Under the pieces are notes generated by a model. It was not told the DNA's origin. It saw only the letters and a program-made list of their open reading frames with translations, and ran no database searches. DNA of 64,000 nucleotides from Pleurodeles waltl (lineage: Eukaryota; Chordata; Amphibia; Caudata; Salamandridae). Location of the stretch: positions 852,160,760 through 852,224,759 of the forward strand of contig NC_090447.1 in NCBI RefSeq assembly GCF_031143425.1, read 5' to 3'. Shown here one piece after another: positions 22,067 to 31,640 of the stretch. Position 1 is the stretch's first letter, and every line of letters starts with the position of its first letter. The position numbers and the translations under genes were made by a program.

Positions 22067-22906
22067 AATTTAATCTGTAATTACTGCTTCCAAATTTTAC
22101 CTCTTGTGACTATTTTGTAAGTCACTGTCTCCCAAACTCGCACTCCTCCTTCGACGCAATTTAAAATATAATAATTAGTTCGGCCTTTCATATAGAGGAA
22201 GGATCTCTCCAATTGATCTATTATTGCCTTAGAAAGGGGCTGGTCTTGAAACCCGGCAATCGAAAATGTGAATTAGCCTAATAAAGACATAATTGCTGTA
22301 ATATTGCATGTTGTTGTTTTCGTTTTTTAATTGTGCTGGGAAATGTTACCACTGACTTACCTGTTTTACAGTATCTACTGCTAGATTTCCCTCTTGGATT
22401 TTAATTGATTTCAGACATTTACTCATAGTGTCTAGCACTATAAGAGAGAACTGAGACCTTTTGACGGCAACATATGTTGTCTAACATCGGGAGGATATCT
22501 TCTGCTACCGAAATTTCCGATCTCGATTCCTACATTCACCCAACCCTCATTTTACTTGACCAGTTGTGTACTTTACATGTTTTATTCCTCAGAAATTATA
22601 TACACTCACATTTCAATATCGTTGGTTGTTTGCATCTGTTTAACTCGCATCACCAAATCTATTGCAAGACACCTGAAATACATCTTCAGAGCGTAAAGGG
22701 AATGCCCTAGCACAAAAGTAGGAAACTTTCAGAAAATAAATAATTTTACAAAAAAACATACACAAAGTACAAGGGAGTCACAACTCACAAGCTCTACTTG
22801 TCCTTGAAGCTGTGGTTTATAAGGCAAGTTAGATGCATGTCTGCAGGGTAATGCACTCAACACACAACAGTGTACAGTAAAGCATTTTGTCCACCAAGTG
22901 AGTTTC
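22067..22906 (-). other. Start of the presumed claudin first intron
   Basis: The 840 bp immediately downstream (on -) of the exon donor. AT-rich, no exon or repeat recognised. A second claudin-10 exon (second and third transmembrane segments) would be expected further left but is not found in the window. Confidence 0.5.
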
Positions 22907-22912
22907 ACATAC
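22907..22912 (-). promoter_or_regulatory. Splice donor of the claudin exon
   Basis: On the - strand the exon ends GAAG and is followed by GTATGT. The cut leaves a codon split after its first base (phase 1), which is where the claudin-10 first-exon junction falls, just after the first extracellular loop. Confidence 0.85.
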
Positions 22913-23126
22913 CTTCTACTTTGAAGAGAGTAAGATGAGGTCTGCAATGAAACGACCCCAGCGCATTTCCAGCACAGCTCATCCAAAGACCTTGGAAGAC
23001 CCAGGTGGCAGTGATGACTGACGAGGCTCTGCTGGTGATCTTCCACTCATTGGAAACCACAGCACCAATAAGGGCTGCCATGCCACCAATGCAAGACACA
23101 AGAGCCAAAATCTGTATTGCAGACAT
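22913..23126 (-). CDS. CLDN10: Claudin-10a type first coding exon
   Basis: Tight-junction membrane protein; claudin-10a forms anion-selective paracellular pores. The exon encodes 71 residues plus one base. Residues 6-24 form the first transmembrane helix. The first extracellular loop follows with the claudin signature W28, G46-L47-W48, C51 and C61. The stretch SSVITATWVFQGLW and the loop NALGSFHCRPH are typical of claudin-10 isoform a. Basic residues R33 and R62 sit where positive charges are linked to anion selectivity in this isoform. The ATG is supported by an in-frame TAA five codons upstream. The exon ends with donor GTATGT in the expected phase. The rest of the gene is not in the window, so the gene runs left on -. 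It is the only host exon I recognise here and looks intact. The paralogue call (10a rather than another claudin) is from the loop sequence. Confidence 0.9.
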
Positions 23127-26100
23127 TGTGGATCTTATTTACTTGTTCCTCAAAATTTCCGAAACCAAACCTTTTTCAAGCTTGCCTTAGATGGAGACCG
23201 GTGAATAAACAGGCACAGGAGAAGTATAGTGGCTTACTTTTGAATAAGTCACAACATAGTTGCTTTACAAGGGAACGCGTGTTGCAGAACATTAATGAAG
23301 GTGTAAGACATTGTTCATGCTCCAGTAGCATAGGACATGCACGCGCAGATAATTAGAAGGAAAAGAGAAGTGTGGCTTTATGTTAAAACGGTCTATGGTT
23401 CAGTTGAGTTAAAGCAGACTGAGTTCAAACAAGGCTTTGAGTGAGACCCCACTTAGATAAATATGTTTACATCAGCATGTCACTGAGCTTTTTAAGGACA
23501 GAGTCTCCAAAATATACTATTCTTTTTGAATGTGCTTAATGCTTATAGTTTTAAAAGAGGTTTAGTGTTTGTGTTGGTTTTAGATTAACTCAGAAATTAA
23601 ATGAGCCTTGAAGGGAGGTAAGGGATCACAGTCCAAACTGCTCCCTTTTTCTAAACTCATTATTCACAATTGAATTGGACAGTGGAACGTTATTTTGCTA
23701 AATAAACAGCATGGACAGTACAGAAGTTACTGGGTCTTTTCTTGTAAATGGTTGCATTCTGTTGTGTCTTGAATGTGTTGTTTTTGAGTGGATGAACCAT
23801 TTTTTGCATGCAGTTTGGTTTTCTCGCTTACTATAGAAGACAGGGCACGAGTTCCTAAACTAGCTGTCTCCTTGGTCACCCTCCACCCACGGATTGATGG
23901 AGAGTTATTTTTTTTTATTTAACCGATTTTTATTCAATCAATAAAACACCGACTCACAATCTAATAAGAATAAAGAAATACAATTAGTATTCAATGAGGC
24001 ATTGCATAATATCACAATTTCCACAAGAAAAAACTATAGGATGAATGATTACTGTTACATGGTAATAAAGCATACAATGCTGCATAGAAAAGGAAACGTA
24101 TTTTAAGGCTGATATTAGTAGTCAGGCAATAATTGTGATACTTATTTAAGTAGGTTTGCCAATGTCTTTTTGTTAAGTCGATTTTTAGTGTAGTTTTATT
24201 AGGGTAGAAAAATACCACATCGCATATGTTTATTGCACTAAAGCAGGATTACAATTGACAGTTTCATTGTTAAAACACATATCGTTATTCTGTGCACCAT
24301 AAGAAAAATGTGTCTTATATTTCCTGATTAAAGAAATTTGCTAAATAGCAACCGCAATTAGAGACCTATTTTCTCGTTTCTGTGATGATATTAGCAAAGC
24401 TCTACCAAACTACCCAAAAGAATATAATCCAAGAGTAACTGGACATTATTATTATTATAATTAGTATTCGGTTTAAGCCACTGCTGAATTTCATAAGAGT
24501 TGACTGACATGCAATCAAAAATCCTATGTCAAATGTCCAACTTGAAAATTATGTGAAAACATTTAAGAAAAATGTAATTCTTTTTTTCCTTTTAATCTGT
24601 TTACTGAAGATATTTGAGGTTTTTACAGTACCTTGATGCGCCAATCGCAACGTGATGCAGTGTCATAGACAAATTGGTAATGTACTCTTTTATCATTACA
24701 TTGAAAAGTCTGCAAGTAACCATGATGGCGTTAAACAGTAACAGAAAGTATGAGCCAGCTAAAATGGTAAGTATGGTAGAATGTCAGATCTCAGCTACGC
24801 AATCAATACATGTATTCACAGTGCACAATTAAACAGAGCAACTCATTGGGCAGCAGTTATTGAAGGCAAGTCTGTATCGCAAATATGATTGACATCAGTA
24901 ACAGGATCATACATTTTAGTAAGTTAATTAACAGAACCAGAAACAAAACGTTGCAGCAGATCCCAAAACATTTATGCCTGTCTCCACTCCCACCCACTAG
25001 TATGTACAGCAGTGTCATTGTAGCCTGAATACTGTCAATGTGATTTGTAAGTAATGCAGTGAGGGGCATCCAATTGGGTATAATGCCAAATCTCAGTGCA
25101 TATCAATCCCTTGAGTTTTTAGGGATGCCACTGTGGTATTGGGGCTATCATATGAAAAATTAAATGATTCTCATTAGGAAGAAAAAAGGAATTATAATTC
25201 TGTAAGAAATGACCCCATTTTTGTTGTGGTCCAGACATTTGCCCTGATTATTCTTGCTTAAGAACTCTGTACATTTTACCACTGCTAAATAGTGGTAAAT
25301 TGCCTGCGCTCCCCCAAAACGTGCTGTACATTGGAACTTCTTGTTTCACCTATTTAATTTTCCTAAACGTTCATTGTAAACAGTGCCTAAAATACACCTA
25401 TGGTACAAAAGGTAAAATATCGGACGTAGGATGCAGAGTTTGTTTACACTACTCACATACATGAAAAAAGTATATGTCTGCGAGGAGTACCACTGTACTA
25501 TGACTGGGCTGCAATTGAAATGCGACATGATCTAGAAAGTGCCTTTGTACTAAACTTATATTTATATGTGTTGACAAGTCCTCCCTAAAGCCCACAAGTC
25601 AGGGTGCTACCATGGGGAAAACTACAAATTAGGGATAGTGTGTTCTCCTAATGAAATACAACCTGAAAGCCATTTCACTATGTAGACTTTACTAGACGTT
25701 TCGCTCAACATGCTTAGATAGAATTAAAATCTTTATTTCATAGCTTCACCTAGGAATGTGCTAGACATTCTTCAAATATATTTCCACTTAACTATAAAAC
25801 GTAATGTAATGGTTAAATCAAATGTTTTGTAATTTTAGTGGAAAAGTAACTTTATAAAAATGTCCTTTTTTCTGACCATGTTATTAGTTTTTAACATGTC
25901 GCCTTACCAGCATACATGCCTGCTTTCTCATCAGTTACAGTTCATCAATGCATCAAATTGTATTCCTGTGTCACAGGTAAGACCATTTATTATGTCTGCA
26001 CAAATAAAAATTAACTCTACAATCAGTGAGGTTAGATTATGGGTGAGGATCTGTCCATTCTCAATAGTGGTGTCTTGTTCATCTAGAGATCTTTTTCACT

Positions 26101-26163
26101 TATCTATTCTGCTATAGTCTGGTTTGCGTCAGTGTGTTACTTGTACGGTCGGTAGAATCACTA
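23127..26163. other. Upstream region of the claudin exon, no gene seen
   Basis: About 3 kb of AT-rich DNA 5' of the claudin exon, which should hold its 5' UTR and promoter. I see no convincing TATA box or CpG-rich block. A T-rich run at 23908-23925 followed by TTTATTCAATCAATAAAACA could be the reversed 3' end of an old LINE, but no LINE coding sequence follows. Confidence 0.5.
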
Positions 26164-26756
26164 GGGGGGTCATTACAACATTGGCAGTAAATGCCGCTTA
26201 CCGCCGTGCAGAAGACTGCCAACACACCGCCGCGGCCGCGGAATTCCGCCACAGCTATTATGACCCATAGCTCGGAATCCGCCAAAATTTAGACACCCAC
26301 ACAAGTCCGCCACACCAAAGGTCAGTGATAAACTGGCGATAACAAAACCTCCACCATCACGCCAACTGGAATACGCCCACACTATCATGACCCACGAATC
26401 CACGCAGCAGTCTTTCAACCGCGGTATTCCATTGGCGGTACACACCGCCACACTCAAAATACACACATATTTACAAAACACAACCACATTGGACAATTCG
26501 AAATACACACACCTGACACACATACACACACCATTGCCACACATCCAGTACAATATAAAACACCCACCCACATCACCCACAAATCCTTACGACCACAATT
26601 GCGACTGAAGGCCAGAGAGAGACACCACCATCTACAAACTAGCGTCCACAGGCACTCAACACCATCACTCACAACATCCACGCACAAAACACCATACACC
26701 CCTAAACATCACCCCACACATCACAACACACACCACCTCACACATCACCCACACCC

Positions 26757-27060
26757 CCCCATGGCAAACGTACACTTCCTACAACCACTACCTCTTCCTC
26801 CACTCCCAAACCCCCTCCATCTACCTATCCCAGTGTGTCCCAAAAACTTTTCCTGTCCAACCATGAACTCTTCCCCTCACCTCCCCCACCCCTTCAGTCC
26901 ACTAGGGCCCGCCTTTACAGGTCCCAACCCAGCACTACAGCCACAACATTAGCGGGAACAGTGGTGCCAGCAGTAACCAGCTTCTGGAGTGTGCCGAGCA
27001 GCAGGGTAGCCAGTGTGTGAAGGAGCCAGACCACGGACAGCCGCCCACCTCAAAAGCATA
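26757..27060 (+). pseudogene. Copy A: Thr/Pro-rich part of SANT protein tail
   Basis: After the deletion junction, the + strand follows B's - strand tail: a Pro/Ser/Thr-rich segment (PLPPLPNPLHLPIPVCPK), a stretch corresponding to B's FPTPPPPRPSHRS region, and the TTLAGTVVPAVTSFWS block equivalent to B's GPVVPVVTGMW. Frames change between blocks. It is a remnant without the DNA-binding exons. Confidence 0.5.
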
Positions 27061-27062
27061 AA

Positions 27063-27222
27063 AAGTTGGCCAGTGCCCGGCGGGAGAAAGGCAAAACATC
27101 TACCACCAAAGCCTCTCCCAGGAGTACAGTTGGGAGTGGGAAGACAGCTGTGCCACCATCCAGGGTGTGGAAGGGGCACAGAAAGACAGGCAAGTCACCG
27201 AAAACCTGCACGGCGGACAAGA
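27063..27222 (+). pseudogene. Copy A: basic histone-tail-like segment
   Basis: Encodes a Lys/Arg-rich segment (LASARREKGKTSTTKA, then VWKGHRKTGKSPKTCTADK) homologous to B's 32120-32290 on - (LASARRERGKTPATKA...). Such basic tails could bind DNA non-specifically. This is the last clearly protein-like part before the repeats. The frame then runs into the 30 bp minisatellite. Confidence 0.6.
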
Positions 27223-27471
27223 CCCCCACCAGGACCACTGCCAAGGACACTGCTGCCACAGGCACTGCTGCCAAGGACACCGCCGCCACAAGCACCGCTG
27301 CCAAGGACACCACAGCACAAGCACCGCTGCCAAGGACACTGCTGCCACCAGCACCGCTGCCAAGGACACCGCCGCCAAGGACACCGTCGCCACAAGCACC
27401 GCTGCCAAGGACACCGCCGCCACCAGCACCGCTGCCAAGGACACCGCCGCCACCAGCACCGCAGGCCAATG
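27223..27471 (+). repeat. 30 bp minisatellite in copy A
   Basis: About eight units built on GCTGCCAAGGACACCGCCGC and CACCAGCACC, some with internal deletions. The unit is homologous to the inverted 30 bp unit in copy B (31040-31640). The length is a multiple of three, so a Lys/Asp/Thr/Ala-rich frame (AAKDTAATST) stays open. Confidence 0.9.
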
Positions 27472-27514
27472 AGCGCCAAAAGCTCCAACACTACTGGGGC
27501 CGCGACGAGCAGGA

Positions 27515-28012
27515 TGAAGCACTCTGGGCACCAAGCCCCCTCCAGAACCAGTGGAGAAAGGCATCCACTACCTCAGTCCTTGGCAGGATGAACCACTCTG
27601 GGCACCAAGCCCCCTCCAGAACCAGTAGAGACTGTAATCCACTACCTCAGTCCTTGGCAGAAAGAAGCACTCTTGGTACCAAGCCCCCTCCAGAACCAGT
27701 GGAGAAAGGCATCCACTACCTCAGTCCTTGGCAGGATGAAGCACTCTGGGCAGCAAGCCCCCTCCAGAACCAGTGGAGAGAGACATCCACTACCTCAGTC
27801 CTTGGCAGGATGAAGCACTCTGGGCACCAAGCCCTCTCCAGAACCAGTGGAGAAAGGCATCCACTACCTCAGTCCTTGGCAGGATGAAGCACTCTGGGCA
27901 CCAAGCCCCCTCCAGAACCGGTGGAGAGACACATCCACTACCTCAGTCCTTGGCAGGATGAAGCACTCTGGGCACCAAGCCCCCTCCAGAACCAGTTGAG
28001 ACTGTTATCCAC
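27515..28012 (+). repeat. 74 bp minisatellite in copy A, seven units
   Basis: The mark ACTCTGGGCA (or variant) recurs at 27521, 27595, 27669, 27743, 27817, 27891 and 27965, exactly 74 bp apart. 74 is not a multiple of three, so each unit is read in a new frame, and a frame stays open until 27887. The same unit, inverted and also 74 bp, occurs in copy B at 30616-31010. Confidence 0.95.
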
Positions 28013-28255
28013 TTGTGAGACTGTGGCTTTGCACTCCCCAAGATAAAGCAGTGGGCAAACCACCCATTGGAGAGACTTGAGAGACTGTGGCTTTGCACTC
28101 CCCAGGATAAAGCAGTGGGCAAACCACCCACTTGAGAGACTTGTGAGACTGTGGCTTTGCACTCCCCAGGATAAAGCAGTGGGCAAACCACCCACTTGAG
28201 AGACTTGAGAGACTGTGGCTTTGCACTTCCCAGGATACAGCAGTGGGCATGGAGC
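28013..28255 (+). repeat. 64 bp minisatellite in copy A, four units
   Basis: CTGTGGCTTTGCAC recurs at 28021, 28085, 28149 and 28213, exactly 64 bp apart. It is homologous to the inverted 64 bp array in copy B (30170-30615). Sequence from 28256 to 28670 is the non-repetitive subterminal part and the end of A. Confidence 0.95.
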
Positions 28256-28670
28256 CCCCTCGTGGATCTGGCATCGTGCACTCATCCGGCTGAGGTGCCC
28301 CCTTCCCTTCCCCCTGAGGTGCCAGTTCTATTTCGAACTGATGCCCCAGCAGTGTTCTCTCTGTTTTGATCGGATATCTTGTGTGGGCCTCACCCCGTGT
28401 TTCCGCCGTGTTTTTGTTCGCGGTGAATCCGCCCCGGAAAAGGTGGCAGATTGGACTGTTGTAATACTGTGGGCGGGACATTGTCTTCCACCTATCTGTT
28501 GGCGGTTACCGCTGCGGTGTTTGCTTGTACCGCCGTGGGGGTCGGAGTGTTAAAGTGGCTGTCTATGTTGGCGGTTTCCGCCACGGTCGTGATTCCATTT
28601 TCTTTACCACCAGCCTGTTGGCGGATTTGCCGCCGCTTTAACACCGACCGCCAGAGTTGTAATGACCACC

Positions 28671-29337
28671 TATATATGTTCTCCACTCAAGCATCAGGTA
28701 CTTAAACCTCCAATCATTTTCTGGCATCTCACTCCAAACTATCAACATTGAGGATTATAGATGTCAAGCCTCAGGGATTTGGGGCTGTCTATATTTGACA
28801 ACTTCACATAGTCTTAATAGTCTCACATCTCACATAACTTCAGTTCCAGTCCCTCAGTAAATGTATTAATTTGTTTCACCACTGCATTCCCTGCTTATAT
28901 TATTCCCTGTGCTTTGCTCAGCCATACTCTTCTTAGAGGGGCTTCTTCTGATTTCCAGGCCATGGTAATTTAGAGCTTTGCCTTAATCAGAGCCAGGTCA
29001 GTAAACCTGTATTGAGATTTAAACTGTTTAGACCTAGTAGTAGTCCAAATAGACAGACCTTTAGCATAAATACCACTGTCATCTCTATCAGTGTGGCGAT
29101 TGTGTCAGTGCTATCTCGAGTATGGTTGGAGATTTAGACAGACCCAAATCCTGTTTTGCTCTTTTTGCAAACAGGGCAATCATTTCTTGTGTGCTGATGC
29201 ATCTTATGCAGTCTTCTAATAGTTCGGTATGTTTGGTCTAGGAACTAAAATGGGATGTGTTTGAACAAAGAATTGCATGATGCAGTTCTACCATAACTCT
29301 TTGCTCTGGCCCATTCTTCATCCAACATTTGTATTCC
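28671..29337. other. Spacer between Harbinger A and B
   Basis: 667 bp. No intact frame on either strand. The - strand carries short protein-like fragments (such as LPWPGNQKKPL after conceptual reading) that might be an old LINE, but I cannot assign it. Confidence 0.4.
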
Positions 29338-29759
29338 TTTGGTGGCCATTACAACCCTGGCGGATGGTGTTAAAGCGGCGGTAAGACCGCCAACAGGCCG
29401 CCGGTAAAAAATTTGCAATTATGACCGTGGCGGAAACCGCCAACAAAGACAGCCACTTTAACACTCAGACCGCCACGGCTGTACAAACAAACAGCGCAGC
29501 GGTCACCGCCAACAGACAGGCGGGAGACAATGTACCGCCCACACTATTATGACAGGCCAATCCACCACCTTTTCCGGGGCGGATGATCCGTGGATAAAAA
29601 CACGGCGAAAACAGGAATTTCGAAGGAAAAACGCTCACCTCTACACACCCCACGAGGAACGAGGACACCATGGAACCGGAACTCCAAATTCTACCAGCGA
29701 GTCTTCCTGCTCCTCTATCAGGAACACAAACGCCGGCGGCGAAGACCACGGTGAGTACT

Positions 29760-30015
29760 GCACCTACGACACTGGGGAGGGGCGAGGCAAAAAACAGGAA
29801 CACACACACGCAACACCCCCACCCTCACCCACTACAAAACACACACTAATACATGTTGATACATTACAGTTACACCCCCCAAACCCCCCGCAGAATGCAA
29901 AGACAAAGGCAAATGAGTGTAACCACAGAAATATATTAAAATCCAGTACTCCAAAATATATATACACGCAAAACAAATATATACACCAATAATGCAAGTC
30001 CAGGTATTGCACCAT
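29760..30015. other. Subterminal region of copy B
   Basis: AC-rich DNA (CACACACGCAACACCCCC...) between the left end and the first minisatellite. It holds only small unrelated frames. Copy A appears to lack most of it. Confidence 0.5.
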
Positions 30016-30169
30016 TTATAGTCCAAAATGCATGGGCGAGGCCCACACTCGATACCCGATCAAAACAGAGAGAACACTGCAGGGGCATCAGATAGAAATA
30101 CAACAGGCACCCCAGGGGAAAGGGAAGGGGGGGCACCTCAGCCAGATGAGTGCACAACGCCAGATCCAC

Positions 30170-30615
30170 GAGGGGGCTCAATGCCCACTGTACAATCCTG
30201 GGGAGTGCAAAGCCACAGTCTCTCAAGTCTCTACAGTGGGTGGGTTGCCCACTCTTCAATCCTGGGGAGTGCAAAGCCACAGTCTCTCTAGTCTCACAAG
30301 TGGGTGGGTTGCCCACTGCCATATCCTGGGGAGTGCAAAGCCCCAGTCTCTAAAGTCTCTACAGTGGGTGGTTTGCCCACTGTTCAATCCTGGGGAGTAC
30401 AAAGCCACATTCTCTCAAGTCTCTACTGTAGGTGGTTTGCCCACTGTTCAATCCTGGGGAGTGCAAAGCCACATTCTCTCAAGTCTCTACAGTGGGTGGT
30501 TTGCCCACTGTTCAATCCTGGGGAGTGCAAAGCCACAGTCTCTCAAGTCTCTACAGTGGGTGGTTTGCCCACTGTTCAATCCTGGGGAGTGCAAAGCCAC
30601 AGTCTCTCGAGTGGA
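30170..30615 (-). repeat. 64 bp minisatellite in copy B, seven units
   Basis: GCAAAGCCACA (or variant) recurs at 30207, 30271, 30335, 30399, 30463, 30527 and 30591, exactly 64 bp apart. It is the inverted counterpart of the array in copy A. The four A units and seven B units show copy-number change since divergence. Confidence 0.95.
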
Positions 30616-31010
30616 TAACAGTCTCCACTGGTTCTGGAGGGGGACTGGTGCCCAGAGTGCTTCATCCTGTGAAGGACAGAGGTAGTGGATGGATGTCTCC
30701 ACTGGTTCTGGAGGGGGACTGGTGTCTCCACTGGTTCTGGAGGGGGACTGGTGCCCAGAGTGCTTCATCCTGCCAAGGACAGAGGTAGTGGATGGATGTC
30801 TCCACTGGTTCTGGAGGGGTACTGGTGCCCAGAGTCCTTCATCCTGTGAAGGACAGAGGTTGTGGATGGATGTTTCCACTAGTTCTGGAGGGGGACTGGT
30901 GCCCAGAGTGCTTCATCCTGTGAAGGACAGAGGTAGTGGATGGATCTCTCCACTGGTACTGGAGGGGGACTGGTGCCCAGAGTGCATCACTCACCCTGTG
31001 ACGGACCCAG
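30616..31010 (-). repeat. 74 bp minisatellite in copy B
   Basis: TCTCCACTGG (or variant) recurs at 30622, 30696, 30799, 30873 and 30947, with one extra 29 bp partial unit at 30725. The full period is 74 bp. It is the inverted counterpart of A's 74 bp array. Confidence 0.95.
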
Positions 31011-31039
31011 TTGCGTCAGTGCCCCTGCCGCTCATGGGC

Positions 31040-31640
31040 TAGCAGTGCTTGAGTTGATGGTGCCCTGTTCAGCGGTGCTTGAGTTGGCGGGCCGTGTTCA
31101 CCTGTGCGTGAGTTGGCGGTGCCCTGTTCAGCGGTGCTTGAGTTGGCGGTGCCCTGTTCAACGATGCTTGAGTTGGCGGTACCCAGCCCAGCGGTGCTTG
31201 ATTTGGAGGTGTCCTGTTCAGCGGCGCTTGAGTTGGCGGTGCCCTGTTCTGCAGTGCTTGAGTTGGCGGTGCTCTGTTCAGCAGTGCTTGAGTTGGCGGT
31301 GTCCTGTCCAGCGGTGCTTGATTTGGCGGTGCCCTGTTCAGCGGTGCTTGAGTTGGCGGTGCCCAGTTTAGCAGTGCTTTAGTTGCCGGTGCCCTGTTCA
31401 GCGGTGCTTGAGTTGGCGGTGCCCGGCCCATCGGTGCTTGATTTAGCGGTGCCCTGTTCAGCGGTGCTTGAGTTGGTAGTGCCCTGTTCAGCAGTACTTG
31501 AGTTAGCGGTGCCCTATTCAGCAGTGCTTGAGTTGGCGGTGCCCTGTTCAGCGGTGCTTGATTTGGCGGTGCCCTGTTCAGCGGTGCTTGAGTTGGCGGT
31601 GCACTGTTCAGCGGCGCTTTAGTTGGCGGTGCCCTGTTCA
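31040..31640 (-). repeat. 30 bp minisatellite in copy B, about 20 units
   Basis: Tandem units of 30 bp built on GTTGGCGGTGCCCTGTTCAG and CGGTGCTTGA. On - it encodes ten-residue repeats of the type RAPPTQAPLN, open for the whole array. It is homologous to, but much longer than, A's array. Confidence 0.95.

Larger units (their letters stand above)
26164..28670 (-). mobile_element. Harbinger copy A, internally deleted
   Basis: The left end GGGGGGTCATTACAAC is the inverted counterpart of the right end of copy B. The right end (...GTTGTAATGACCACC) is the inverted counterpart of the left end of B (GGTGGCCATTACAAC). A is therefore the same family in opposite orientation. Flanking bases are CTA and TAT, so a 3 bp duplication is at best imperfect. 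From the left it matches B's right end until about 26757, then jumps to sequence matching B near 32565. The transposase, the SANT exons and the coiled-coil gene are therefore deleted. It keeps the basic tail of the SANT gene and three minisatellites. Non-autonomous. Confidence 0.8.

Noticed and set aside
22913..23126. Claudin retropseudogene
   Set aside because: The sequence stops at a proper GT donor in the expected phase and does not continue into the next claudin exon, so it is a genuine exon.
23908..25100. 3' end of a LINE in reverse orientation
   Set aside because: A T-rich run and AT-rich sequence are present, but no coding part or second copy supports it.
28671..29337. LINE fragment between Harbinger A and B
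   Set aside because: Protein-like scraps on the - strand are too short and broken to assign to a LINE clade.
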